Shown here: piece by piece, positions 46,778-56,489 of the stretch
Layout: every line of letters begins with the position of its first letter
Numbering within the stretch: position 1 is the first letter of the stretch
Source of the DNA: Pseudomonas sp. Gutcm_11s
Lineage (GTDB): Bacteria; Pseudomonadota; Gammaproteobacteria; Pseudomonadales; Pseudomonadaceae
Assembly: GCF_028649395.1 (NCBI RefSeq)
Contig: NZ_JAQSUW010000010.1
Span: 180,964-244,963, forward strand
DNA length: 64,000 nucleotides
Direction: 5' to 3'
The notes under the pieces: model-generated
The model's input: only the letters and a program-made list of their open reading frames with translations
Databases searched by the model: none
What the model was told of the DNA's origin: nothing
Position numbers and translations under genes: made by a program

Positions 46778-46806
46778 TTGACAGTTTAGAGCATTTACTC
46801 TAAAAA
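46778..46806 (+). promoter_or_regulatory. Promoter of the aldehyde dehydrogenase operon
   Basis: A perfect -35 TTGACA (46778-46783) is followed after 17 bp by TAAAAA (46801-46806), a 4/6 match to the -10 box. The aldehyde dehydrogenase ATG is 40 bp further on. The spacer is almost filled by the inverted repeat listed next. Confidence 0.7.
46785..46804. promoter_or_regulatory. Probable TetR operator
   Basis: A perfect inverted repeat TTTAGAG-N6-CTCTAAA, 20 bp in all, lies between the -35 and -10 boxes. Size, symmetry and placement are those expected for a TetR-family operator that blocks polymerase, and the TetR gene starts 79 bp away on the other strand. Confidence 0.78.
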
Positions 46807-46846
46807 TCACTCAACCTAATCCGCCGCTCCCAACGAGGACGCCACC

Positions 46847-48277
46847 ATGGTCGCCGACGTAGCCTATCTCCAACAAAACCAACAACAGATAGACGCCCTT
46901 GAGCCGCTGCTGGCCGCTCAGCGCGCCGCCTACCGTGCCCAGCCGATGCCGTCCGCAGAGCAGCGCCGCGCCTGGCTCAAGGCCTTGCGCGGGCTGATCC
47001 TGGGCGAGAAGCAGGCGCTGATCGACGCGGTCTCCCGCGACTTCAGCAACCGCGCGGCGAGCGAGACCCTGCTGGCCGAGATCATGCCCAGCCTGCACGG
47101 CATCGACTACGCCAGCAAACGCCTGGGCAAGTGGATGAAGCCGTCGCGCCGCCATGTCGGCATGGCCTTCCAGCCCGCCTCGGCGCGCGTGGTCTACCAG
47201 CCGCTGGGCGTGGTCGGCGTGATCGTGCCGTGGAACTACCCGCTGTACCTGGCCTTCGGCCCGCTGATCGGCGCCCTGGCCGCCGGCAACCGGGTGATGA
47301 TCAAGATGAGCGAATCGACCCCGGCCACCTCGCAGCTGGTCAAGGACCTGCTGGCCAAGGTCTTCCCCGAAGACCAGGTCGCCGTGGTGCTGGGTGAGGC
47401 CGAGGTCGGCCAGGCCTTCTCCAAGCTGCCGTTCGACCACCTGCTGTTCACCGGTGCCACCAGCATCGGCAAGCACGTGATGCGCGCCGCCGCCGAGAAC
47501 CTGGTGCCGGTGACCCTGGAGCTGGGCGGCAAGTCGCCGGCCATCGTCTCCGCCGACGTGCCGCTGGAAGACGCCGCCGAGCGCATCGCCTTCGGCAAGA
47601 CCATGAACGCAGGGCAGACCTGCGTGGCACCGGACTACGTGCTGGTACCGCAGGAGCGCGTCGAGGGCTTCGTCGCCGCCTACCGCACCGCCGTGCAGCG
47701 CTTCTATCCCAAGCTGGAAGGCAATGCCGACTACACCGCGATCATCAACGAGCGCCAGCTGAACCGCCTCAAGGGCTACATCAGCGACGCCGAAAGCAAG
47801 GGCGCGCAGATCGTGCCGATGTTCCCGGCCGACCAGGGCCGGCGCATGGCCCACAGCCTGGTGCTGAACGTGTCGGACGAGATGAAGCTGATGCAGGAGG
47901 AGATCTTCGGCCCGCTGCTGCCGGTGGTGCCGTACCAGCGCCTGGACGACGCCTTCGCCTACATCGCCGACCGCCCGCGCCCGCTGGCGCTGTACTACTT
48001 CGGCTACGACAAGGCCGAGCAGCAGCGCGTGCTGACCGAGACCCACTCCGGCGGCGCCTGCCTCAACGACACCCTGCTGCACGTGGCGCAGGACGACATG
48101 CCGTTCGGCGGCATCGGTCCTTCCGGCATGGGCCACTACCACGGCCATGAAGGCTTCCTGACCTTCAGCAAGGCCAAGGGCGTGCTGATCAAGCAACGCT
48201 TCAACGCCGCTCGCCTCATCTACCCGCCCTACGGCACGTCGATCCAGAAGCTGATCCAGAAGCTGTTCATCCGCTAA
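46847..48277 (+). CDS. Coniferyl-aldehyde-dehydrogenase-like aldehyde dehydrogenase
   Basis: An NAD(P)-dependent aldehyde dehydrogenase of 476 residues, with VIVPWNYPLYLAFGPLIGALAAGNRV, FTGATSIGKHVM, the catalytic Glu225 in LELGGKSP and nucleophile Cys259 in NAGQTCVAPDYV. EEIFGPLLPVVPY follows. Sequence style (no N-terminal extension, KPSRRHVGMAFQP) resembles the CalB/coniferyl aldehyde dehydrogenase group, whose members also act on fatty aldehydes. First gene of a TetR-controlled operon with a Tat protein and a GMC oxidoreductase. Confidence 0.9.
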   Translation: MVADVAYLQQNQQQIDALEPLLAAQRAAYRAQPMPSAEQRRAWLKALRGLILGEKQALIDAVSRDFSNRAASETLLAEIMPSLHGIDYASKRLGKWMKPSRRHVGMAFQPASARVVYQPLGVVGVIVPWNYPLYLAFGPLIGALAAGNRVMIKMSESTPATSQLVKDLLAKVFPEDQVAVVLGEAEVGQAFSKLPFDHLLFTGATSIGKHVMRAAAENLVPVTLELGGKSPAIVSADVPLEDAAERIAFGKTMNAGQTCVAPDYVLVPQERVEGFVAAYRTAVQRFYPKLEGNADYTAIINERQLNRLKGYISDAESKGAQIVPMFPADQGRRMAHSLVLNVSDEMKLMQEEIFGPLLPVVPYQRLDDAFAYIADRPRPLALYYFGYDKAEQQRVLTETHSGGACLNDTLLHVAQDDMPFGGIGPSGMGHYHGHEGFLTFSKAKGVLIKQRFNAARLIYPPYGTSIQKLIQKLFIR

Positions 48278-48286
48278 GGGGCCCAG

Positions 48287-48832
48287 ATGAGCGAAATCAC
48301 CAACGCCACGCCGCAGCTCTCGCGCCGCGGCCTGCTCAAGGTCGGCCTGCTCGGCGGTGCATTCCTGGCCACCGCCGGGGTCACCGCCAGCCTCAGCGGC
48401 TGCTCGGCCGCCGGCCCGGCGGCCGGCTTCAACGTCCTGCGCAGCAGCGACCTGCCCAGCCTGCGCGCCATCATCCCGGCCGTATTGCAGGGCGCGGTGC
48501 AGCCCGGCGCCATGCAGGCGGCGGTAGACGCCACCCTGCAGGGCATCGACCACAGCCTGCATCACGTCTCGCCGGAGCTGCTCAAACTCACCCAGCAACT
48601 GCTCGACGTACTCGCCATGAGCGTCACCCGCGGCCCGCTGACCGGCATCTGGGGCAGTTGGGAGAACGCCAACAGCGACGACGTGAGCCAGTTCCTCACC
48701 CGCTGGGAACACAGCTCGCTGGACCTGCTGCGCATGGGCCATTCCTCCCTGCTGCAGATGGTGTTGATGTCCTGGTACGCACGGCCCCAGTCCTGGGCCC
48801 ATTGCGGTTACCCGGGGCCGCCGGTGTTCTGA
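48287..48832 (+). CDS. Twin-arginine signal protein, probable subunit of the GMC oxidoreductase
   Basis: A 181-residue protein with a Tat motif SRRGLLKVG near residue 12, a hydrophobic stretch LGGAFLATAGVTASLSGC, and an LSGC sequence that could be a lipobox. The mature part (ILRSSDLPSLRAIIPAVLQG-type) is helical with no recognised catalytic motif. It lies between an aldehyde dehydrogenase and a GMC oxidoreductase. Small Tat-dependent subunits that carry GMC flavoproteins across the membrane are known for gluconate and fructose dehydrogenases, so that role is plausible here but inferred. Confidence 0.75.
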   Translation: MSEITNATPQLSRRGLLKVGLLGGAFLATAGVTASLSGCSAAGPAAGFNVLRSSDLPSLRAIIPAVLQGAVQPGAMQAAVDATLQGIDHSLHHVSPELLKLTQQLLDVLAMSVTRGPLTGIWGSWENANSDDVSQFLTRWEHSSLDLLRMGHSSLLQMVLMSWYARPQSWAHCGYPGPPVF

Positions 48833-48879
48833 CCGAGCACGCCAGCACCGCCCCATAACAAGAACAAAGAGAAACCGAG

Positions 48880-50472
48880 ATGCCTGTACCCGATATCTTC
48901 CGCGACGGCCTGGCCCGTGGCTGGACCACCTACGATGGCTCGCGCCTGGAGCAGGACCTGCTGCTGGAGGCCGACGTCGCCATCATCGGCAGCGGCGCCG
49001 GTGGCGGCACCACCGCGGAGATCCTCAGCGCCGCCGGGCTCAAGGTACTGCTGATCGAGGAAGGCCCGCTGAAGACCAGCAGCGACTTCAAGATGCAGGA
49101 GGCCGACGCCTACCCGCAGCTGTACCAGGAAGGTATCGGCCGCATGAGCAAGGACGGCGCCATCACCATCATGCAGGGCCGCGCCGTAGGTGGCACCACC
49201 CTGGTCAACTGGACCTCCAGCTTCCGCACCCCCGAACCAACCCTCGCCTACTGGGCAGAGGCGCACGGGGTGCAGGGCCACAGCGCCGCCGAGATGGCGC
49301 CCTGGTTCGAGAAGATGGAGCAGCGCCTGGGCGTGATGCCCTGGGCCATTCCGCCGAACCCCAACAACCAGGTGATCAAGGACGGCTGCGAGAAGCTCGG
49401 CTACGCCTGGCACATCATCCCGCGCAACGTGCGCGGTTGCTGGAACCTCGGCTACTGCGGCATGGGCTGCCCGGTCAACGCCAAGCAGTCGATGCTGGTC
49501 ACCACCATCCCGGCCGCGCTCGACAAGGGCGGCGCCCTGCTCTACCTGGCGCGCGCCGAACGGCTGATTCATGACGGCGAGCGCGTCAGCGGCCTGGAAT
49601 GCCTGGGCATGGACGAGCGCGCGGTAGCGCCCAACGGCCGCCGCATCATGGTCAAGGCGCGCCACTACGTGCTTGCCGGCGGCGGCATCAACTCGCCAGC
49701 GCTGCTGTTGCGCTCCGAGGCCCCGGACCCGCACCAGCGCGCCGGCAAACGCACCTTCCTGCACGTGGTGAACTTCTCTGCGGCGCAGTTCGAGCAGGTC
49801 ATCAACCCGTTCTACGGCGCGCCGCAGTCGATCTATTCCGACCACTTCCAGTGGGACGACGGCACGGCCGGGCACATGTCCTACAAGCTGGAAGTACCGC
49901 CGCTGCAGCCGGCGCTGGCCGCCACCCTGCTCGGCCGTTTCGGCACCGACAACGCCCTGCGCATGGAGCAGCTGCCGCACACCAACGTGATGCTGGCGCT
50001 GATGCGCGACGGCTTCCACCCGGACAGCGCCGAGGGCACGGTGGAGCTGCGCGGCGACGGCACGCCGGTGCTCGACTACCAGATGACCAACTACACCTGG
50101 GACGGCATTCGCCGCGCCTTCCACAGCATGGCCGAGATCCAGTTCGCCGCCGGCGCCAAGGCCGTGCTGCCGGTGCATGCCGCCGCCGACTACGCGAAGA
50201 CGCCGGCCGAAGCCAAGGCGCTGATCGACCGTCTCGACCTGCGCCTGTTCCAGACCCGCCTGGGCAGCGCCCACGTGATGGGCGGCTGCGCCATGGGCGA
50301 GGACGCGAAGAGCGCGGTGACCGACAGCCTGGGTCGCCACCACCAGCTGGAGAACCTGTCGATCCACGACGGTTCGCTGTTCCCCACCAGCATCGGCGCC
50401 AACCCGCAGCTATCGATCTACGGCCTCACCGCCAAGCTCTCGACCCTGCTGGCCGAGCGTCTCAAGGCATGA
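48880..50472 (+). CDS. GMC-family FAD-dependent oxidoreductase
   Basis: A 530-residue alcohol-type oxidoreductase with the FAD-binding motif ADVAIIGSGAGGGTTAEILSAAG (about 31-53), LLIEEGP, MQGRAVGGTTLVNW, a Cys-rich YCGMGCPVNAKQS, LAGGGINSPALLLRS and the C-terminal GSAHVMGGCAMG and IHDGSLFPTSIGANPQLSIYGL. These are GMC signatures of the long-chain alcohol/choline dehydrogenase group. No signal peptide is present; export could be through the upstream Tat protein. It oxidises an alcohol to an aldehyde, the substrate of the operon's dehydrogenase, if the pathway inference is right. Confidence 0.9.
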   Translation: MPVPDIFRDGLARGWTTYDGSRLEQDLLLEADVAIIGSGAGGGTTAEILSAAGLKVLLIEEGPLKTSSDFKMQEADAYPQLYQEGIGRMSKDGAITIMQGRAVGGTTLVNWTSSFRTPEPTLAYWAEAHGVQGHSAAEMAPWFEKMEQRLGVMPWAIPPNPNNQVIKDGCEKLGYAWHIIPRNVRGCWNLGYCGMGCPVNAKQSMLVTTIPAALDKGGALLYLARAERLIHDGERVSGLECLGMDERAVAPNGRRIMVKARHYVLAGGGINSPALLLRSEAPDPHQRAGKRTFLHVVNFSAAQFEQVINPFYGAPQSIYSDHFQWDDGTAGHMSYKLEVPPLQPALAATLLGRFGTDNALRMEQLPHTNVMLALMRDGFHPDSAEGTVELRGDGTPVLDYQMTNYTWDGIRRAFHSMAEIQFAAGAKAVLPVHAAADYAKTPAEAKALIDRLDLRLFQTRLGSAHVMGGCAMGEDAKSAVTDSLGRHHQLENLSIHDGSLFPTSIGANPQLSIYGLTAKLSTLLAERLKA

Positions 50473-50840
50473 GCAAGCTGATCGCCGCGCTACTGCTGGT
50501 GGCCGGCATCATCCACCTGCTGCCACTGGCCGGCGTGCTCGGCGGCGAGCGGCTCAACGCGCTGTACGGCCTGACCCTGGACGAGCCCAACCTGCAGATC
50601 CTGATGCGCCACCGCGCCGTGTTGTTCGGCCTGCTCGGCGCACTGCTGGTGGTCGCCGCGTTCATCCCAGGACTACGCACCCTGGCGCTGATCGGCGGCC
50701 TGTTCAGCGTCGTCTCCTTCCTCCTGCTGGCCTGGCACGCGCCGCTCTACAACGAGGCATTGCGCCGAGTTGTGATAGCCGACTGGGTGGCCCTGGCCTG
50801 CCTGCTGCTGGCGCTACCGCTGCACTTGCGCGCGGCCTGA
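50469..50840 (+). CDS. Four-TM small membrane protein
   Basis: A 123-residue protein starting MSKLIAALLLVAGIIHLLPLAG, with four hydrophobic segments and a conserved-looking LDEPNLQILMRHRAVLFGLLG. It overlaps the GMC gene by 4 bp, so it belongs to the same operon. The frame upstream is open but shadows the GMC gene. Function unknown. Confidence 0.82.
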   Translation: MSKLIAALLLVAGIIHLLPLAGVLGGERLNALYGLTLDEPNLQILMRHRAVLFGLLGALLVVAAFIPGLRTLALIGGLFSVVSFLLLAWHAPLYNEALRRVVIADWVALACLLLALPLHLRAA

Positions 50841-50853
50841 GGCTTTTCCCTGA

Positions 50854-51387
<534 letters not shown>

Positions 51388-51401
51388 GTCGAAGCGACAC
51401 G

Positions 51402-51423
51402 GCGGGTGACTCCGGTCACCCGC
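51402..51423. repeat. Stem-loop after coaD
   Basis: A perfect 9-bp hairpin GCGGGTGAC-TCCG-GTCACCCGC, 15 bp past the coaD stop. No T-run follows on either strand, so it is not a standard intrinsic terminator; it might stabilise or attenuate the transcript. Confidence 0.45.
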
Positions 51424-51466
51424 GCGTGGCGCGAAGGCCGTCAATCCGGCACAATTCGCCCATTGA

Positions 51467-51763
<297 letters not shown>

Positions 51764-51824
51764 TTCCCCCGCTGGCGGTCGATCTTCGCTAGGCTGTAAC
51801 GCCTGCCCCGCACGGATCGCCCCC

Positions 51825-53504
51825 ATGCCCCGCAAGTCCCTCCTCGCCAGCCTGCTGCTGGTCTGCGCCGTCACGGTGCAAGCCGCCGTCACGCCGCCCC
51901 GGCAGGCCGCCGTCGCCAGCGCCCACCCCGCCGCCACCGTCGCCGGCCTGGAAACCCTGGCCCTGGGCGGCAACGCCTTCGACGCCGCCGTGGCCATGGC
52001 CGCTGCCCTGGCCGTGGCCGAACCCTATGGCTCCGGCCTCGGCGGCGGCGGTTTCTTCCTGCTGCGCCAGGCCGGCGACAAGCCCAGCTACCACTTCATC
52101 GACGCCCGCGAGCGCGCCCCACTGGCCGCCGGCCCCGACCTCTACCAGCGCGACGGCGCGGTGCAGCGCGAGCTGTCGCTCAACGGCGCCCTAGCCGCCG
52201 CCATCCCCGGCCTGCCGGCAGGCCTGGTCCATCTGGCGCGCCAGTACGGCAAGCTGCCGCTGAGCGACTCGCTGACCCCGGCCATCCGCCTCGCGCGCGA
52301 TGGCGTCGGCATCGACCGGGTCTACCGCGAGCGCGCTGAATGGCGCCTGCAGGCGCTGCAGCAGGACCCGACCAGCGCCGCCATCTTCCTCGAACAGAAC
52401 CGTGTACCCAGCGAGTTCGGCCTGCTGCGTCAGCCGGCTCTGGCGCGCACCCTGGAACGCCTGGCTCGCGACGGCCACGCCGGCTTCTACGAGGGAGAAA
52501 CGGCGCGTCTGTTGCTGGAGGGCGTACAGGCCGCTGGCGGCGTGTGGAGCGCTGCCGATCTGCGCGACTATCGGGTGGTCGAACGCCAGCCGCTGCGCGT
52601 CAGCCTGGCCGACGGCCGCGAGTTGATCGGCGCACCACCACCCTCGGCCGGCGGCGTGGCCCTGGCGCAGAGCCTGCTGATGTTGCAGCAACTGCCCTGG
52701 CAGCAGGCCGGCGCGGTGCAGCGCAGCCACTATGTGATCGAGGTGCTACGCCGCGCCTACCGTGACCGCGGCCTGCTCGGCGACCCGGACCAGGTACGCA
52801 ACCCGCTGCCGCAACTGCTCGCCCCCGACTACCTGAAGGGCCTGGCCAAGGGCATCGCCCTGCAGAACGCCACATCCAGCAGCAGCCTGCCGCCGGCGCC
52901 GGCCTGGCGCGAGGGCGATCACACCACTCACTTCACCGTGCTCGACACCGCGGGCAACGCGGTGGCCGCCACCCTGTCGATCAACCTGCCGTTCGGCGCC
53001 GCCTTCACCGTGCCCGGCACCGGCGTGCTGCTCAACAACGAGATGGACGACTTCGCCGCCGACCCGCGCGGCAGCAATACCTACGGCCTGGCCGGCAGCC
53101 AGGCTAACGCCATCGCACCGGGCAAGCGGCCGCTGTCGTCGATGAGCCCGACCTTCATCGAGAGCGACACGGAGCTGGCGTCCTTCGGCACGCCCGGCGG
53201 CAGCCGCATCCCCAGCATGGTGCTGCTGGCCATCCTCGACTACCTGGATGGCAAGCCGGTACAGCAGTGGCCGGCCACGCCGCGCTACCACCACCAGTAC
53301 CTGCCGGATGTGGTCGAGTACGAAGCCGAGGCCTTCAGCTCCAGCCAGCTGAACAGCCTGGAGATGCGCGGCCATCGCCTCAAGCGGGTGGAGCGCAACT
53401 ACGGCAACCAGCAGGTGCTGCTGTGGCGCAAGACCAGCGGCCAGGTGGAGGCCGCCAGTGACCCGCGCGGTGTGGGCCGCGCCGAGCTGCTGAACAACCG
53501 CTGA
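51825..53504 (+). CDS. ggt: Gamma-glutamyltransferase Ggt
   Basis: Periplasmic enzyme that hydrolyses or transfers the gamma-glutamyl group of glutathione. The 559 residues have a signal peptide (KSLLASLLLVCAVTVQA), the large-subunit EPYGSGLGGGGFFLLR and IDARERAPLAA stretches, and the autocleavage site with nucleophile Thr367 in DHTTHFTVLD. The small subunit has NNEMDDF, KRPLSSMSPTF and GTPGGSRIP. All catalytic landmarks are present. Confidence 0.95.
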   Translation: MPRKSLLASLLLVCAVTVQAAVTPPRQAAVASAHPAATVAGLETLALGGNAFDAAVAMAAALAVAEPYGSGLGGGGFFLLRQAGDKPSYHFIDARERAPLAAGPDLYQRDGAVQRELSLNGALAAAIPGLPAGLVHLARQYGKLPLSDSLTPAIRLARDGVGIDRVYRERAEWRLQALQQDPTSAAIFLEQNRVPSEFGLLRQPALARTLERLARDGHAGFYEGETARLLLEGVQAAGGVWSAADLRDYRVVERQPLRVSLADGRELIGAPPPSAGGVALAQSLLMLQQLPWQQAGAVQRSHYVIEVLRRAYRDRGLLGDPDQVRNPLPQLLAPDYLKGLAKGIALQNATSSSSLPPAPAWREGDHTTHFTVLDTAGNAVAATLSINLPFGAAFTVPGTGVLLNNEMDDFAADPRGSNTYGLAGSQANAIAPGKRPLSSMSPTFIESDTELASFGTPGGSRIPSMVLLAILDYLDGKPVQQWPATPRYHHQYLPDVVEYEAEAFSSSQLNSLEMRGHRLKRVERNYGNQQVLLWRKTSGQVEAASDPRGVGRAELLNNR

Positions 53505-53505
53505 G

Positions 53506-55347
53506 CTAGTCGAGGACGATAGGCGAAGCGCTCTCGATCTCGACCTCGCGCAGGCCATGCAGCGGCCCCTGCGCCTCAGCCAGCTGCAGGGCATTGCGCA
53601 GGCCCTGGAAGATGCGCCCGACGTAGCCCAGGTCGTTCATCAGCGAGCTGGTCTGCAAGCCATCCAGCTGCCCCTGGCGCACCATGGCAAACAGGCGCTC
53701 GCGATAGGCCCGGTCGAACTCCGCCGCCTGTTCGTCCAGCAGCTGCAGGGCAGCGCTCCAAGCCTCGTCGCTCAAGTCTTCGGCCCGTGCCAGCTGGTAC
53801 AGCTCATGGAGCAGCACCAGCAGATGCCGGCGCAGCTCGACATAGGTGTCGCGCACGGTGGACGGCTCGCCGCGCAGGTAGTGACCGAGATTCTTCTGCA
53901 GGTGCTTGGCATCCTTGACCGCATCCACCAGCTGCAGCGCCGCCAGCTGGCAGGCCAGCCAGAACTGGCGGTGCGCCTCGTCCAGCGGCAGCTCCAGGCG
54001 CCCCATGAAACTCAGCAGGTCGCCGTACACGCCCTTGATGTGGCGCTGGTAGAGAGCCTCGGCGTCCAGGGCGTGCTCACCGGGCCGCGCCTGCAGCAGT
54101 GCCTCGTCACCATGCGCCAGGGCCAGCTGATCCACCGGCAGGTACAGCGCATGGCAAATCACCTCCAGGCTCAGCCGCCCCAGGTGACGCAACTCGCGCA
54201 TCACCGCGCTGGCAGCGGCATCCACCGAATCCAGCGCCTGCTCGTTGAGATAGCGCGCTCGAGTGCGCGGGAGCTCCTCCGCGCCAGGCACGGCTAGCTC
54301 GGTGATCAGCACCTGTGGCTCGCTCGGCTCCGGCAGCCAGCGCAACAGCAGCTTGGCCAGGCGCCCCTGCCAGGGCCAGAACAGCAGCACACCGAAGGCA
54401 TTGAACAGGCTGTGGAACAGCGCCAGCTGGATCAGGCTGTTGTCGCCCAGCCCGACCAGGCCGGCCAGCCACAGCACCAGCCAGGTCAGCGGCGCCAGCA
54501 GCACGAAGGCCAAGGTCGCGGTGACCACGTTGAACAGCACATGGGCCAGGGCCAGGCGCTGGCCGCTGCGGTTGCCACCGAGCGAGCCGACCACTGCCGT
54601 GCTCACGCTGCTGCCGACGTTGGAGCCGATGGCGATGGCCAGGCTTTGTCCCAGTTCGAGCTGCCCGCCGGCCAGCGCGGCCAGGGTCAACATCAGCGTC
54701 GCGTGGCTGGATTGCAGGACCACGGTTCCTACCAGACCGACCAGGGTGAATAGCAGCTGCCCGGCCAGCCCGTCGGCCTGGTAGCCGCTCATGTCCATGT
54801 CGCCGCCGAGGCTGGAGAAGCCCTCCTTTATCTGGTCGATTCCGAAGAAGATGAAGGCGATGCCTAGGACGATACGCCCGGCGGCCTTGCTCTTCGGACC
54901 GAGGAAGCCGGCCAGTACGCCGAACACCAGCAAGGGCAGCGCCAGCGGGCTGAGGCTGAGGTTCTGCCCGGCCATCGCCAGCAGCCAGATGCCGCTGGTA
55001 GCGCCAAGGTTGGCGCCGAACAGAATGGCGATGCCGCCGGCCAGCTGGATCAGCCCGGTGCTGATGAAAGCGATGGTGAGCAGCGACACCAGAGTGCTGG
55101 ACTGCAGCAGCATGGTGCCACCGACACCGAACAGCATGGCCTTGCCCGGCGTGGCCGTGCTGCGCCCGAGCAACTGCTCCAGCTTGCCGCCGGCGAGCTG
55201 GCGCAGCCCCTCCTCCAGGCACTGCATGCCGAACAGGAACAGCGCCAGCCCGGCACACAGCTGCAGCCAGCCGGCACTGCTCCAGAAGGACCAGCCCAGA
55301 GCGCCCGCCAGCAGCACCAGCAGGAGCGCACGTGCATAGAACTTCAT
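53506..55347 (-). CDS. Na+/phosphate cotransporter family protein (NptA/PhoU domains)
   Basis: A 613-residue transporter. The N-terminal half has about nine TM segments with two inverted QSST repeats, TMLLQSSTLVSLLTI and VVLQSSHATLMLT, typical of the Na/Pi cotransporter II family. The C-terminal half (about 370-613) is a helical PhoU-like domain. It probably exports or imports phosphate; E. coli YjbB exports it. Ribosome site GGGGGGAAGGG is strong. It converges with ggt at one base spacing. Confidence 0.9.
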   Translation of the reverse strand: MKFYARALLLVLLAGALGWSFWSSAGWLQLCAGLALFLFGMQCLEEGLRQLAGGKLEQLLGRSTATPGKAMLFGVGGTMLLQSSTLVSLLTIAFISTGLIQLAGGIAILFGANLGATSGIWLLAMAGQNLSLSPLALPLLVFGVLAGFLGPKSKAAGRIVLGIAFIFFGIDQIKEGFSSLGGDMDMSGYQADGLAGQLLFTLVGLVGTVVLQSSHATLMLTLAALAGGQLELGQSLAIAIGSNVGSSVSTAVVGSLGGNRSGQRLALAHVLFNVVTATLAFVLLAPLTWLVLWLAGLVGLGDNSLIQLALFHSLFNAFGVLLFWPWQGRLAKLLLRWLPEPSEPQVLITELAVPGAEELPRTRARYLNEQALDSVDAAASAVMRELRHLGRLSLEVICHALYLPVDQLALAHGDEALLQARPGEHALDAEALYQRHIKGVYGDLLSFMGRLELPLDEAHRQFWLACQLAALQLVDAVKDAKHLQKNLGHYLRGEPSTVRDTYVELRRHLLVLLHELYQLARAEDLSDEAWSAALQLLDEQAAEFDRAYRERLFAMVRQGQLDGLQTSSLMNDLGYVGRIFQGLRNALQLAEAQGPLHGLREVEIESASPIVLD

Positions 55348-55390
55348 ATCCCTTCCCCCCTCGTCCTGCTGCCAATACTAGCCGGAAACG

Positions 55391-55426
55391 AAAAAGCCCC
55401 CGGCACTCACATGCCGGGGGCTTTTT
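55391..55426. terminator. Rho-independent terminator, bidirectional
   Basis: A perfect 15-bp stem (AAAAAGCCCCCGGCA/TGCCGGGGGCTTTTT) with the loop CTCACA. On the minus strand it ends the 55443-55781 gene just before the Na/Pi gene. Confidence 0.92.
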
Positions 55427-55442
55427 GTCAGGGACCGGAAAA

Positions 55443-55781
55443 TCAGTCCTTCTTGTAGCCGCTCTCGGTGCAACCCAGGCAGCGCACGAAGGCGGCCATG
55501 CCAGGCTCGACCACCAGCGACTGGCCGGCTTCCTTGACGTTGCCGCCAGCGGCGGTGAACGGCAGGCTGACCAGAAACACACCAGCACCGAGGATAGTGC
55601 CGGCAATCAGCAGCGGGCGAGCAATGAGCAGGTCGCCAACCATCGCGTAGCCCTTGGGAGCTTCCAGAGAATAAGCAGGATCGCCACTGGCGTTTTGCTG
55701 TACCACCTCTGCCTGCGCAGGCAGTGCCAGCAGGCCAGTGGTCAGAGCCAAGACAGCGGCGGTGGTGCGAAACAGGTTCAT
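55443..55781 (-). CDS. Small exported protein, Pseudomonas conserved
   Basis: A 112-residue protein with a signal peptide ([21 protein letters not shown]) and one further hydrophobic segment [22 protein letters not shown]. The C-terminus has a CLGC motif (VRCLGCTES). I recall similar Pseudomonas proteins under vague names such as multidrug transporter, which this cannot be by size. The ATG at 55781 has AAGGA 7 bases upstream; 55796 is an alternative. Function unknown. Confidence 0.75.
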   Translation of the reverse strand: MNLFRTTAAVLALTTGLLALPAQAEVVQQNASGDPAYSLEAPKGYAMVGDLLIARPLLIAGTILGAGVFLVSLPFTAAGGNVKEAGQSLVVEPGMAAFVRCLGCTESGYKKD

Positions 55782-55865
55782 GGCGCGGTCCTTCATTTGT
55801 GTAGTTATGGCAGAACGATACGGCTAACTATAACAGCGCTCGCGCAATTGTCAGCGTGAACGCCG

Positions 55866-56444
55866 TCAATCGCCGTGGAACGCGTATTCCGGCTTCTTCG
55901 GCGGATAGGGGCGGAAAAATGCCAGCAGCACGAGTAGGTCAGCCTCTGCATCCCCGGTCGGCTGGAACGGCGGGCCGATCACCACCCGCCGATTGGCGAA
56001 GTCCAGTGCGCCCGGGACGATGGGCACGCCGGCGCCCACGGCGATATGGTAGAAGCCCATCTTCCAGCGTTCGACGCGCTTGCGCGTGCCCTCCGGCGAT
56101 AACACCAGGATGAACTCGCGGTTGTCGCGAAAGCCCTGGATCGCCTGCTCGACCATGTTCAGACTGAGGTGGCGCTGGATCGGAATGCCGCCCCAGCCGC
56201 GCAGCAGGCCGCCAAAGGGCCAGCGGAAGATGCCGTGCTTGCCGAACCAGCGGGCATTCAGGCGCAGGACGAACTTCAGCGCGATGAAGATCACGAAGTC
56301 CCAGTTGGAGGTGTGGTGGGCACCGATGGCGACGAACTTGTCGAGCCGAGGCAGCTCGCCCTCGATACGCCAGCCCATCAGGCGCAGGGCGGTGCGCCCG
56401 ACCCATTCGGCGAACGGGTTGGGCGGCAGGTAATTGCCGGACAT
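55866..56444 (-). CDS. Lysophospholipid acyltransferase family protein (PlsC-like)
   Basis: A 192-residue acyltransferase with the HX4D box in AHHTSNWDFVIF, GGIPIQRH, and the substrate motif FILVLSPEGTRKRVERWKMGFYHIAVGAGVPIVP, all of the 1-acylglycerol-3-phosphate acyltransferase (LPLAT) fold. Short length and no N-terminal TM separate it from PlsC proper, so the true acceptor is open. Confidence 0.87.
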   Translation of the reverse strand: MSGNYLPPNPFAEWVGRTALRLMGWRIEGELPRLDKFVAIGAHHTSNWDFVIFIALKFVLRLNARWFGKHGIFRWPFGGLLRGWGGIPIQRHLSLNMVEQAIQGFRDNREFILVLSPEGTRKRVERWKMGFYHIAVGAGVPIVPGALDFANRRVVIGPPFQPTGDAEADLLVLLAFFRPYPPKKPEYAFHGD

Positions 56445-56489
56445 CTTTGACCTCTTGTTATTGTTCTCGGCAGTGGGGATCGGCCGCGC

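Noticed and set aside
46811..48856. 681-codon minus-strand open frame opposite the aldehyde dehydrogenase and Tat genes
   Set aside because: It runs across two genes and their intergenic boundary on the other strand and shows no family features.
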